Shown: piece by piece, positions 42,652 through 50,090 of the stretch | Layout of the letters: the number at the start of each line of letters is the position of its first letter | How positions within the stretch are numbered: the stretch's first letter is position 1 | Assembly: GCA_934647945.1 (NCBI GenBank) | Contig: CAKUFK010000001.1 | Location: forward strand, 372,001 to 436,000 | Length of the DNA: 64,000 bases | Direction of reading: 5' to 3' | Origin: an uncultured Eubacteriales bacterium | GTDB taxonomy: Bacteria; Bacillota; Clostridia; Oscillospirales; Acutalibacteraceae | Translations under genes and position numbers: made by a program | Notes under the pieces: model-generated | Database searches by the model: none | What the model was told of the DNA's origin: nothing | The model's input: only the letters and a program-made list of their open reading frames with translations

Positions 42652-43584
42652 TTACCGGGGAGTATCCGCCGCACTGGGGAGAGGCTCCGGCCGGCCGCCT
42701 CTTTCCATTGAGAACACATGGTCCACGATCCGGGCGGCCACATCCACCCCGCTGCAGGCCGATACCGCTGCCATAAAGGCATTGGAATTGACCTCACAGA
42801 CAAGGGGGCCGTCTCTGCCGAACAGCAAGTCCACCCCCGCGAAATCCAGGCCCAAAATCCGGCAGCAGCGCACCGCGAGCTCTTCCTCCTCCCGGGAAGG
42901 CCGATAGGCCAGGGCATGTCCACCGCTGCCGATATTGGCCCGGAAATCGGACGTCGAACGGCGTTCCATCGCCGCTTCCGGCCGGCCGCCGACCACATAA
43001 ATCCTCACATCCCGGCCGGCGCTTTCGGCAATATAGCGCTGCGCCAGGAAGGGACGAGGCCCCATGGTACGCGCCAGCCGGCAAAAGTCCTCACCGGTTT
43101 CAGCCAGATACACCTGCCCGCCGAGGGAACCGAAGCACTCCTTGACCACCAGGGGAAAGCCCAGCCGCGCCGCCGCCTCTTCCAAAAACGCCGCCTCCGG
43201 CCCGGCCATATGATCGTAAGTCATGGGGGCCACCAGGGTTTCCGGCATGGGAATACCCGCGCGGCAAAGGGCCAGCTGGGTCGCCGCCTTGTCGTCGCAG
43301 AGCGCGACCGCCCCGGCGCGGTTGTAGAGCCGGACGCCGCAGGCCTCCATCGCCCTCGCCAGCCGGATATCCTTATCCCAGAACAGGGCGAAATCCGCGC
43401 CGGACAAATACCGCCCCTCCCCCATCGTGACCCGCACGGTATCGCCCAGGAGCGCAGTCAGGCGGGAATTGGGAACCGGTGTCAGCACCGATCCGCGCTC
43501 TCCGGCCGCCCGCTGGAGCCGTGCGACCGGCTCCGGCGGTCCGGAGGGATTCCAGAAGCCGTTGTAAACGATATATCCCGCCAT
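42652..43584 (-). CDS. ATP-grasp ligase, RimK-like
   Basis: 310 residues. ATP-grasp core: CDDKAATQLALCRAGIPMPE, GFPLVVKECFGSLGGQVYL, LAQRYIAESAGRDVRIYVVG, FRANIGSGGHAL and the Mg-binding DLLFGRDGPLVCEVNSNAF. This is the pattern of RimK/LysX/MptN-type enzymes that add an amino acid (often Glu) to a carboxylate of a protein or cofactor. Start at 43584 (MAGYIV) after GGGGGAGG. Last gene of a four-gene operon. The substrate cannot be told from sequence. Confidence 0.87.
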   Translation of the reverse strand: MAGYIVYNGFWNPSGPPEPVARLQRAAGERGSVLTPVPNSRLTALLGDTVRVTMGEGRYLSGADFALFWDKDIRLARAMEACGVRLYNRAGAVALCDDKAATQLALCRAGIPMPETLVAPMTYDHMAGPEAAFLEEAAARLGFPLVVKECFGSLGGQVYLAETGEDFCRLARTMGPRPFLAQRYIAESAGRDVRIYVVGGRPEAAMERRSTSDFRANIGSGGHALAYRPSREEEELAVRCCRILGLDFAGVDLLFGRDGPLVCEVNSNAFMAAVSACSGVDVAARIVDHVFSMERGGRPEPLPSAADTPR

Positions 43585-43604
43585 GCGCCTCCCCCTTCCG
43601 GGCA

Positions 43605-44771
43605 TCAGGTATAGCTGTGCTCCACTGTGGCCACGATAAACAGCCGCGGATCCAGCCGCTGGACCCGCCGCTCGATTTCCTGCCCGAGCGGCGTATCCTC
43701 TTTATATCCGTAAGGCACCACCAGGTCGAAAATCAGATTGGTGTGCGTCTCTCCGAACACCACCCGGAAATCGTGCATCTCCAGCCGTTCATCGATATCC
43801 CTCAAAACGGCCTCGACGAGCTGGCGGAGGGTCTCCACCCGTTCGTCCTCGGTGTCGACCGGATCCATGTGGATGCAGGCGATGGCATGGAATTTCCGCA
43901 TCAGTTCCTTTTCGATGCAGTCGATCCGGTCATGGCTGCGCATCATGTCCTCCCGGCAGGGGACCTCCGCGTGCAGGGAGAGCACGCACCGGCCCGGGCC
44001 GTAGTTGTGGACCATGACGTCATGCACCCCGACAATCCCTTCGTAGGACAGCACCATCTCCTTGATGCCCCGGACCATATCCGGATCGGGCGCCTGCCCG
44101 AGCAGAGGGGACACCGCCTCCCGCACAATGGAGAAGCCGGACCAGATCACGAACAGCGCCACGGCAGCGCCTACATATCCGTCGACCGCCACACCGGTCC
44201 CCCATCCGACCAGAGAGGACAAGAGCACCACCCCAGTGCAGATCACGTCGTTCCGGCTGTCCGTCGCCGCCGCCTTCAGGGTCTCGGAGCGGATGATGCC
44301 ACCGATTTTACGGTTGAACAGCGCCATCCAGAGCTTGACGAGGATGGACATCGCCAGAATCACGATCGACAAGACCGAAATGGCCGTAGGCGTCGGATGC
44401 AGAATTTTATCTACCGCCGATTTGGCCAGCTCGAAGCCCGCCACCATAATGAGCGCCGCGACGGCGAGGGCGGAGAGGTACTCCATCCGTCCGTGGCCGA
44501 AGGGATGCTCCTTGTCCGGAGGGGCGGACGAGAGTTTGAAGCCCACCAGGGTAACGATGGAAGAGCCTGCGTCGGACAGGTTGTTGAACGCGTCGGCCAC
44601 GATCGCCAGGCTGCCGGAGAGCAGGCCCGCGGCGAGCTTGGCCGCAAACAGCAGGACGTTGGCCGTGAGCCCCGAGGCCCCGGCCAGCCGCCCATAGGCA
44701 TATCGCACCCGGTCATTGTCCACGTCCTCCCGGTTTTTGACAAACGTGCGGATAAGCGCCTCGGTCAGCAT
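43605..44771 (-). CDS. Cation diffusion facilitator transporter
   Basis: 388 residues. Six membrane helices with CDF metal site residues in IVADAFNNLSDAGSSIV and ATDSRNDVICTG, plus HPFGHGRMEYLSA. Long cytoplasmic C-terminal domain of about 170 residues, roughly double the normal one, with HNYGPGRCVLSLHAEVP and FRVVFGETHTNLIFDLVVPY. Exports Zn2+, Mn2+, Fe2+ or Co2+ in exchange for protons. Overlaps the HAD gene by 7 bases. Confidence 0.92.
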   Translation of the reverse strand: MLTEALIRTFVKNREDVDNDRVRYAYGRLAGASGLTANVLLFAAKLAAGLLSGSLAIVADAFNNLSDAGSSIVTLVGFKLSSAPPDKEHPFGHGRMEYLSALAVAALIMVAGFELAKSAVDKILHPTPTAISVLSIVILAMSILVKLWMALFNRKIGGIIRSETLKAAATDSRNDVICTGVVLLSSLVGWGTGVAVDGYVGAAVALFVIWSGFSIVREAVSPLLGQAPDPDMVRGIKEMVLSYEGIVGVHDVMVHNYGPGRCVLSLHAEVPCREDMMRSHDRIDCIEKELMRKFHAIACIHMDPVDTEDERVETLRQLVEAVLRDIDERLEMHDFRVVFGETHTNLIFDLVVPYGYKEDTPLGQEIERRVQRLDPRLFIVATVEHSYT

Positions 44772-45601
44772 GCGAGTCCCTCCATTCTCGCGATCGCCAT
44801 GGCCACGCCGTCCTCGTCGTTGCCCCCGATGACCTCATCCGCCTGCGCCTTGGCTTCCGGAAGGCCGTTCGCCACGACACAGGCCACGTCGGCGGCCTTC
44901 AGCATGGGCAGGTCGTTGAGATTGTCCCCGAAGGCAACCACCCGCGTGGCGCCCAGACGTTCCCGGAGAGACCGCATCGCGGCGTCTTTGCCCGCCCCGG
45001 CGTGGAAAATCTCCATAAACCAGTTGTTCTCCATATAGACGTCCCGATACACCACAGTCTGGATGCCCGGGACATCCCGCAACGCCGCCGCCAGCGCTTC
45101 CATTTTCTCGCGGGTATCCTGCATGGAAAAATAAAATCCACCCGTCTCCGGTTCATAGGCCGGCAGGATCCGGATGCAGCCGGGGAAACGGGCGTTGCGC
45201 TTGTCCATGAATGCCCGCTCCCCTTCCGAGGTCACCCCGGTGGAGACGCCCATCACCTCGTCTGCGTGAACCTGATACAGCAGCGGCGTTTTGCCGTAAC
45301 CCGCACAGATGTCCAACACCCGCCGGATAGTGTCCGGGGAAAGGGCGCGCGTCTCGACCACCTTCCGCCGCGACATGTCGTACAGCATCGATCCGTTGCC
45401 CAGCACAAACGGCACGTTCCATTTCACGCCGCTGAGGTCCAGCAGATTCAGCCCAATGAGGATACGGGCCGTCGCAGCCGTAAAGAGGCCTCCGGCATCG
45501 ATCAGTCGGCCCAGGATGTCCACGGTTTTCGGGGTCAGGCAGGCTCCGGGCGCCAGCAGTGTCCCGTCCAGGTCGCTGATATACAGGGTTTTCTCCGTCA
45601 T
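44765..45601 (-). CDS. HAD-superfamily hydrolase, Cof-type
   Basis: 278 residues. Motif I YISDLDGTLLAP, motif II ATAR, motif III region GKDAAM, and motif IV VVAFGDNLNDLPMLKAAD. Cof-type (IIB) HADs dephosphorylate sugar phosphates, nucleotides or flavin precursors. ATG at 45601 has GAGG about 10 bases upstream; the ATG at 45616 forms ATGA with the NUDIX stop and is an alternative. Confidence 0.92.
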   Translation of the reverse strand: MTEKTLYISDLDGTLLAPGACLTPKTVDILGRLIDAGGLFTAATARILIGLNLLDLSGVKWNVPFVLGNGSMLYDMSRRKVVETRALSPDTIRRVLDICAGYGKTPLLYQVHADEVMGVSTGVTSEGERAFMDKRNARFPGCIRILPAYEPETGGFYFSMQDTREKMEALAAALRDVPGIQTVVYRDVYMENNWFMEIFHAGAGKDAAMRSLRERLGATRVVAFGDNLNDLPMLKAADVACVVANGLPEAKAQADEVIGGNDEDGVAMAIARMEGLAC

Positions 45602-45612
45602 CGTCCCAATCC

Positions 45613-46134
45613 TCATTTCACAGGAAGAATATCCGGCTCGCCGTCGAGGGAGCGGAATAAAAAATCAAAATACGGGGATCCGTAATGATGAAAACGGCGG
45701 CGCTTCACCATCTCCATGAGCTGCCCGCGGGAGACCCAGCGGGCGTCGGCGACCTCCTCTTTCTGCAGGCGGAGGGCCGACAGCGGCACATCCCGCCGGA
45801 GCCGCCAAAGATCGCACAAAGAGTTGCGGCGGCGCAGACGGCCGAGCCGTTTGAGTTCGGAAGGGGCGGCCTCGATCCCCAGCTCCTCCGACAGCTCGCG
45901 CGCGGCGGCCGTCAGGCTGTCCTCCCCCGCCAGGGCGGAGCCTCCGGTCACCGCCCAGGTATCCGGCATCAGTTTGAGATGCGGGGCGCGTTTCTGGATG
46001 AGCAGGCGGCCCTTGGAATCCTCCACCCAGATGTGGACCACCAGATGATATTGCCCTGGCCGGAGCTTGTCCCCCCGTACCAGTGTTTGTCCCAAAGGAC
46101 GGCCGTCGCCGTCCAGCAAATCCCATTTTTCCAT
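45613..46134 (-). CDS. NUDIX hydrolase (IPP isomerase/YfcD-like)
   Basis: 173 residues. N-terminal LLDGDGRPLGQTLVRGDKL and YHLVVHIWVEDSKGRLLIQK resemble IPP isomerase and YfcD. Nudix box GEDSLTAAARELSEELGI with required Glu residues. Hydrolyses a nucleoside diphosphate-linked substrate. GGGAGG about 10 bases before the ATG at 46134. First gene of the NUDIX-HAD-CDF-ATP-grasp operon. Confidence 0.9.
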   Translation of the reverse strand: MEKWDLLDGDGRPLGQTLVRGDKLRPGQYHLVVHIWVEDSKGRLLIQKRAPHLKLMPDTWAVTGGSALAGEDSLTAAARELSEELGIEAAPSELKRLGRLRRRNSLCDLWRLRRDVPLSALRLQKEEVADARWVSRGQLMEMVKRRRFHHYGSPYFDFLFRSLDGEPDILPVK

Positions 46135-46173
46135 AGCCAAGCGGCCTCCCTTCCCCGGCGGGTTCCTTCTCAT

Positions 46174-46441
46174 CGGCCGGAGACAACGTACTCTTTATGT
46201 TAATCCATTTAAAAGGAAATGTCTAGACTTTCCTTTCGAAATCCGTTCCAAAATCCCTGCCCGGCACCATTTTTCATCGTCCCGCGTATAGTTTTTCCAA
46301 GAGTGTTCATACTAGCTTACGTCTCCGCTCCTGTCCGGGAAAAGAGAATGCCGTCTCCGACCTGCGCGCGGCCCCTTCTGCTTGACCGTGCGCACACCCG
46401 CAAAAGCGAAAAAAACTTCGAAAAAAGATGGAAATTCGCTC
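46174..46441. other. Divergent intergenic region
   Basis: AT-richer than the surroundings; separates the NUDIX operon from the tRNA/5S cluster. No ORF is supported. A 10-base inverted repeat AAAGGAAAtgtcTAGACTTTCCTTT (imperfect) is at about 46210-46235. Confidence 0.35.
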
Positions 46442-46470
46442 TTGACATTCGGGGGGATATCGTGTATGAT
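46442..46470 (+). promoter_or_regulatory. Promoter of the tRNA/5S cluster
   Basis: TTGACA (46442-46447), 17-base spacer, TATGAT (46465-46470), 20 bases before tRNA-Lys. Confidence 0.88.
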
Positions 46471-46489
46471 ATTCAAGCAGTTCCGGTAT

Positions 46490-46565
46490 GCACCATTAGC
46501 TCAGTTGGTAGAGCACCTGACTCTTAATCAGGGTGTCCCGGGTTCGAGTCCCTGATGGTGCACCA
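46490..46565 (+). tRNA. tRNA-Lys (CTT)
   Basis: Acceptor GCACCAT pairs with ATGGTGC; D-arm AGCTCAGTTGGTAGAGC; anticodon loop CTCTTAA (anticodon CTT); T-loop GGTTCGAGTCC. CCA is encoded. Confidence 0.96.
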
Positions 46566-46568
46566 TAC

Positions 46569-46644
46569 GGCCCGTTGGTCAAGTGGCCTAAGACTCCGGC
46601 CTCTCACGCCGGCAACACGAGTTCGAATCTCGTACGGGTCACCA
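46569..46644 (+). tRNA. tRNA-Glu (CTC)
   Basis: Acceptor GGCCCGT with ACGGGTC (one G-T pair), anticodon loop CTCTCAC (anticodon CTC), T-loop GTTCGAATC, encoded CCA. It starts 4 bases after tRNA-Lys. Confidence 0.95.
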
Positions 46645-46646
46645 TA

Positions 46647-46762
46647 GTCGGTGCCGATGGCGGTGGGGGTACACCCGTTCCCATCCCGAACACGGCAGTT
46701 AAGCCCATTTGCGCCCACGATACTTGGCTGGAAGCGGCCTGGGAAAATAGGTAGGCGCCGAC
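46647..46762 (+). rRNA. rrf: 5S ribosomal RNA
   Basis: About 116 bases. Helix I GTCGGTGCC with GGCGCCGAC; internal blocks CCCATCCCGAACACGG and AGTTAAGCCC are classic 5S. It is not linked to 16S or 23S genes; it lies between tRNA genes. A small GTGGGG/CCCCAC hairpin separates it from tRNA-Asn. Confidence 0.94.
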
Positions 46763-46790
46763 CTCTGTGGGGTAAACCCCCACAACACAT

Positions 46791-46866
46791 TCCTCCTTAG
46801 CTCAGTTGGTAGAGCATGCGGCTGTTAACCGCAGGGTCGTTGGTTCGAGTCCAACAGGGGGAGCCA
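46791..46866 (+). tRNA. tRNA-Asn (GTT)
   Basis: Acceptor TCCTCCT with AGGGGGA, D-arm TAGCTCAGTTGGTAGAGCA, anticodon loop CTGTTAA (anticodon GTT), T-arm GTTGGTTCGAGTCCAAC, encoded CCA. Confidence 0.96.
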
Positions 46867-46870
46867 AAAA

Positions 46871-46908
46871 GACGAGACACGGTTTTTTTGCCGTGTCTCG
46901 TCTTTTTT
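46871..46908 (+). terminator. Terminator of the tRNA/5S operon
   Basis: GACGAGACACGG (46871-46882) pairs with CCGTGTCTCGTC (46891-46902), followed by TTTTTT. Confidence 0.95.
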
Positions 46909-46950
46909 CTGCTATTGGGATCGGGGCGGAGACCCTGTGTTTCGGCAGAC

Positions 46951-47076
46951 GCATCGCGGCTGTTAACTGGCTCAGGTGCCGCCGCTGCCAGCGGCAGATG
47001 CAGGCGGTGCCTGAGCAGGAAGAAACAACTCTGTTTCTGACCGGTGGGTCGTTGGTTCGAGCTTGGCAGGGGAGCC
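46951..47076 (+). pseudogene. Decayed tRNA-Asn fragments
   Basis: GCGGCTGTTAAC (46956-46967) repeats the anticodon arm of the intact tRNA-Asn, and GGGTCGTTGGTTCGAG (47046-47061) repeats its variable/T-arm, followed by a near-copy of the acceptor end (CAGGGGAGCC). The two pieces are separated by about 80 foreign bases and no cloverleaf can form. A third T-arm-like piece, GGGTTCGAATC, is at 47211-47221. Best read as a broken duplicate of the tRNA gene. Confidence 0.7.
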
Positions 47077-47413
47077 GCGTCGCTGCGGGCTATGTATCGT
47101 TCGCGACGACTTTTCGCAAAAAGCTATCGGCTCACCTGCTCGGTTGTAAACGTCCTCACAGCGTTTTGCTGTTCACCATCAGCTTTTTGCGGTTTGCGCG
47201 CCTGCGGCGCGGGTTCGAATCTTGCCGCAAAAGCGGATGGGGCATCTTTTTTGTATCCTTTTGTCTTGTGTTAGCGTTTTGGAACCGCCGGTCGTACTGG
47301 TGAAAAATTAAGGAAGGCTTCGCAACAGGTTTTCCCGAAGGGAAAACGCCCAAAAGAGGTCTCCTTATACGAACCAGAACAAACCCCAGCCGTGCCCAAC
47401 CCGGCCGTTTTTA
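47077..47413. other. Degenerate spacer after the tRNA cluster
   Basis: No supported ORF. Contains a T-arm-like relic (about 47203-47235) and a short hairpin GTTTTCCC-GAA-GGGAAAAC at about 47331-47349. Looks like decayed tRNA-derived sequence. Confidence 0.45.
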
Positions 47414-47442
47414 TTGTATTCCGCCGTCAGCCATGCTATAAT
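47414..47442 (+). promoter_or_regulatory. fchA-folD promoter
   Basis: TTGTAT (47414-47419), 17-base spacer, TATAAT (47437-47442) with an extended TGC in front of the -10. About 65 bases before fchA; no THF riboswitch is visible. Confidence 0.85.
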
Positions 47443-47507
47443 AGCGGCAGTACGCCGGACGGCTGTCTCTCGCCGTACCGGCCATTCTGAACGATGGAGG
47501 AAACCGC

Positions 47508-48125
47508 ATGAACGACACCATGGACACCATACTCGGCAAAATCGCCTCTCCGGACAACGCCTACGGCGGAGGGGGCGTTTCCGCACTGGCAGGGTCACTC
47601 GGCACCGCGCTCGCCCGGATGGTCTGCCATCTGCAGGAACGCAAAGCGGAGCCGGCTCTGCAGACGGAATATGCCTCCCTGCTGGATCAGCTCAGCTCAT
47701 TGGAAAACCGTCTGATCGGCCTGTTTGAAGAAGACGCCCGTTCCTTCGAGCCGCTGCAGGCCATGTACAAGGTCAGGCCCCAGACCGACGAGGAAAAACG
47801 GGACAAGGCATCCCGCATGGAAGCGCTGCTCGAGCAGGCGGCACAAACCCCTCTCGACATCATGGAAACCGGCTGCGCCGCGCTGCGCCTGCTCGACCGG
47901 CTGGCAGATATCTGCCCGAAGCTTCTCATCAGCGACATCGGCATTGCGGTCTCGTTGTGCCACACCTGTGTCAAGGGTGCGGAATACAACGTCGCGATCA
48001 ACGCAGGGATGATCCGGGATCCGGATCGTGCGGCCCCGCTTTTCGAACAGCGCGACCGCCTGCGCCGGGAAGCGGATACCCTGTCCGGCGATATGATGAA
48101 AAAAGTGGAGGACAAGCTGGGCTGA
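47508..48125 (+). CDS. fchA: Cyclodeaminase/cyclohydrolase family protein FchA
   Basis: 205 residues, all-helical. IASPDNAYGGGGVSALAGSL near the N-terminus and AEYNVAINAGMIRDP match the formimino-THF cyclodeaminase/methenyl-THF cyclohydrolase family. In acetogens and purine fermenters FchA supplies methenyl-THF cyclohydrolase activity. The usual P-x-PGGGS start of the active-site loop is N-A-Y-GGGG here. It is followed by a folD with missing cyclohydrolase residues, so together they likely perform the two steps. Confidence 0.9.
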   Translation: MNDTMDTILGKIASPDNAYGGGGVSALAGSLGTALARMVCHLQERKAEPALQTEYASLLDQLSSLENRLIGLFEEDARSFEPLQAMYKVRPQTDEEKRDKASRMEALLEQAAQTPLDIMETGCAALRLLDRLADICPKLLISDIGIAVSLCHTCVKGAEYNVAINAGMIRDPDRAAPLFEQRDRLRREADTLSGDMMKKVEDKLG

Positions 48126-48156
48126 CGCCCCTCGTCCATAAAAGGAGAATGCGAAT

Positions 48157-49008
48157 ATGAGCGACTTCTTCAACTGCAAAGAGGTCTCTGCCAAGATCGA
48201 TACCGATACCGCGCAAAAAATCGAGGCTCTGGCAGCCTCGGATGTGCAGGTGCGCCTCGCCCTGTTCCAGATCGGGGACAACGCGGACGAAAGCGCCTAC
48301 GCCTCTGCGGTCATCCGGAAATGCGGGCTGCTCGGGGTGGAAGCCGAGCTTCACCGTTTTCCGGAGGATGTGACCTCCGATGAATATTTGGCCGCGTTCC
48401 GGAAGGCAAACGGCAACGACGAGGTGGACGGCCTGCTCCTGCTGCAGCCCCTCCCCCGCCATATCGAGGCGGAAACCATCAAGCGGGAAATCCATCCCGC
48501 CAAGGACGTCGACGGGTTTGGATACACCAATATGGCGTATCTCTATGCCGGAGACCGCCGCGCCCTCCCTCCCTGTACGGCTCAGGCCGTCATCGAGATT
48601 CTGGAGCACACCGGAGTGGAGCTTTCGGGCATAAACGCCGCCGTGGTCGGTCGCAGCCCAGTCGTGGGCAAGCCCCTTTCCCTGCTCCTCCTGGCCCGGA
48701 ACGCCACCGTGACCATGTGCCATTCGAGGACCCGGGATCTCGCGGACATCTGCCGCCGGGCCGATCTGCTGGTTTCCGCGACCGGCAAGGCCCATCTGAT
48801 CGGCCGCGGCCATGTCACAGACCGGACGGTTCTCGTGGATGTCGGGGTCAGCACGGATGAAACCGGGACCCTGTGCGGGGATGTGGACGTGGCCGATGTA
48901 CAGGACATCGTCAGCCGTATGACCAAAAGCAGCCTTTCCCTCGGGGCGGTCACCACCTCGGTGCTGCTGCGGCATACCGTCCTGTCAGCGGCCCGCCGCG
49001 TCGGATAA
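48157..49008 (+). CDS. folD: Methylene-THF dehydrogenase, FolD variant
   Basis: 283 residues. HPAKDVDGF (Asp121 equivalent), ALPPCTAQAVIEILEH and AAVVGRSPVVGKPLSLLLL (Rossmann nucleotide site) establish FolD. But aligned with E. coli FolD without gaps, the catalytic Lys54 is Val (GDNADESAYASAVIRK), Gln98 is Leu (GLLLLQPLP), and the C-terminal PGGVGP motif is replaced by SLSLGAVTT. Lys54 is essential for cyclohydrolase but not for dehydrogenase activity in known enzymes. I infer a monofunctional methylene-THF dehydrogenase that relies on FchA encoded 31 bases upstream. Confidence 0.9.
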   Translation: MSDFFNCKEVSAKIDTDTAQKIEALAASDVQVRLALFQIGDNADESAYASAVIRKCGLLGVEAELHRFPEDVTSDEYLAAFRKANGNDEVDGLLLLQPLPRHIEAETIKREIHPAKDVDGFGYTNMAYLYAGDRRALPPCTAQAVIEILEHTGVELSGINAAVVGRSPVVGKPLSLLLLARNATVTMCHSRTRDLADICRRADLLVSATGKAHLIGRGHVTDRTVLVDVGVSTDETGTLCGDVDVADVQDIVSRMTKSSLSLGAVTTSVLLRHTVLSAARRVG

Positions 49009-49297
49009 AAATCACCGTCTTTTCCAAAAACTATGGCAGAGATTCAGCAGACGGGCGGTGGCGGCTCTCTCCCGGGACAGGAGTCCGCCACCGTCCTATA
49101 AATGCAGGGGATATCCACCCGGATGGACGCCTTCGGTATCCCCGATGTGCCGCTGCACGAGCTTCAGTATTCCCCGCAGGGGCCGGCGTCTTTCCTTCAT
49201 CGGAAGGAGCCTTTCCTCCCCCGAATCCCCATGGGGTTTGCAGTATCCGAACGGATGAGACGGCGCCCCGTGATTTTCCTTTCCGGGGGACCAGAGT
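49009..49297. other. Intergenic, probable folD terminator hairpin
   Basis: GGTGGCGG (49058-49065) and CCGCCACC (49086-49093) form a hairpin 50 bases after folD. No ORF with a ribosome site is supported in the rest. Confidence 0.45.
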
Positions 49298-49663
49298 TCA
49301 GCGTCCTGGATCGGAGGCGGCGAGGCGGTGGATGAAACGGCGGAGGGCCGCCCACTCGTCGTCGCGCATCTCCACAAACGCGCGGAACAGCCTTTGCGCC
49401 GGGTCCCCCTGTGTCTTCAGCAGGGCATCGATCCGCTCCAGCAGGTCGCTTTTATCCCATCGGAACATCTCTCCCGTCCCCTCTGTCAGCCATTCCCGGC
49501 GTACATGGTATTCCCGGCACACCGATTTCAGCATCTGCTCCGTCAGCCCGCGCTCCCCTTTTTCGATCCGCGAGATCGCCGCTCCCGACACCCCGATCTC
49601 ACGTCCGAATTCCACCTGGCTCATCTTCAGGACCTTCCTCACTTTGTACAGCCGGCTATTCAT
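49298..49663 (-). CDS. XRE-family helix-turn-helix regulator
   Basis: 121 residues. HTH_3 domain (1-65) with MSQVEFGREIGVSGAAISRI and EKGERGLTEQML, then LTEGTGEMFRWDKSDLLERI and a short helical C-terminus. Resembles phage-repressor-like regulators. Start at 49663 follows AAGGGGAAG. The leader holds a perfect 10-bp inverted repeat that may be its operator. Its target is not evident; it is convergent with folD and shares direction with feoB. Confidence 0.88.
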   Translation of the reverse strand: MNSRLYKVRKVLKMSQVEFGREIGVSGAAISRIEKGERGLTEQMLKSVCREYHVRREWLTEGTGEMFRWDKSDLLERIDALLKTQGDPAQRLFRAFVEMRDDEWAALRRFIHRLAASDPGR

Positions 49664-49734
49664 CGTTGCTTCCCCTTTCCTTGCGCGAGCTCTCCGCGGC
49701 GGATCTCCGGCGGGATTCGCGTCTTTCGGGCGCC

Positions 49735-49762
49735 GGCATCCCAATTCCCCTGTTGGGATGCC
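49735..49762 (-). promoter_or_regulatory. Inverted repeat in the XRE leader
   Basis: GGCATCCCAA (49735-49744) and TTGGGATGCC (49753-49762), 8-base spacer, lies about 20-50 bases after the predicted start site. It could be an autoregulatory operator or an mRNA hairpin. Confidence 0.5.
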
Positions 49763-49789
49763 CATAGCAAACCGCCCTTATCTGGGTCG

Positions 49790-49818
49790 ATCTTAACACC
49801 GCGCATTGTCTTAGTCAA
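49790..49818 (-). promoter_or_regulatory. Promoter of the XRE gene
   Basis: TTGACT (complement of 49813-49818), 17-base spacer, TAAGAT (complement of 49790-49795) on the minus strand. Confidence 0.6.
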
Positions 49819-50037
49819 GGAAATCTCGTATATATTATAACAAAGTCGATTTATCGCGCAGCCATACTTGCCATAGTAATATTTTTGTGATGATTATACT
49901 GACAAAGAAGAGGGATCCGGCCGATGGTTCCCCTTCACTCTTCCTCTTTAAAAAGGCCCGCTTGATGCTCTCCGCGCCGCTGGATACATTTCGCCTGAAA
50001 AGCACCGGACCATACGCCGCTTCGACGGTAAAGCTAT
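49819..50037. other. Intergenic region, possible unannotated plus-strand transcript
   Basis: No supported CDS. A minus-strand frame of 84 codons runs through the terminator at 50038-50073 and lacks its own ribosome site. The plus strand ends in a strong terminator but has no recognised gene. Confidence 0.4.
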
Positions 50038-50073
50038 AACCGGGAGGCCGCCTTCGGCGCCTCCCGGTTTTTT
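50038..50073 (+). terminator. Intrinsic terminator facing right, downstream of feoB
   Basis: AACCGGGAGGC (50038-50048) pairs with GCCTCCCGGTT (50059-50069), and the plus strand continues as TTTTTT to 50073. It also lies just after feoB on the minus strand, where the exit is only weakly T-rich. Confidence 0.8.
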
Positions 50074-50090
50074 CTTTCATTTTCTCCACG

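Noticed and set aside
46806..47303. 165-codon frame starting inside tRNA-Asn
   Set aside because: It translates a tRNA gene, its terminator and tRNA relics.
46867..47507. CRISPR array or IS element in the odd region after the tRNAs
   Set aside because: No regularly spaced repeats and no transposase reading frame; the repeats present are tRNA fragments.
49835..50089. 84-codon minus-strand frame after feoB
   Set aside because: It runs straight through the intrinsic hairpin at 50038-50073, has no ribosome site and no family resemblance.
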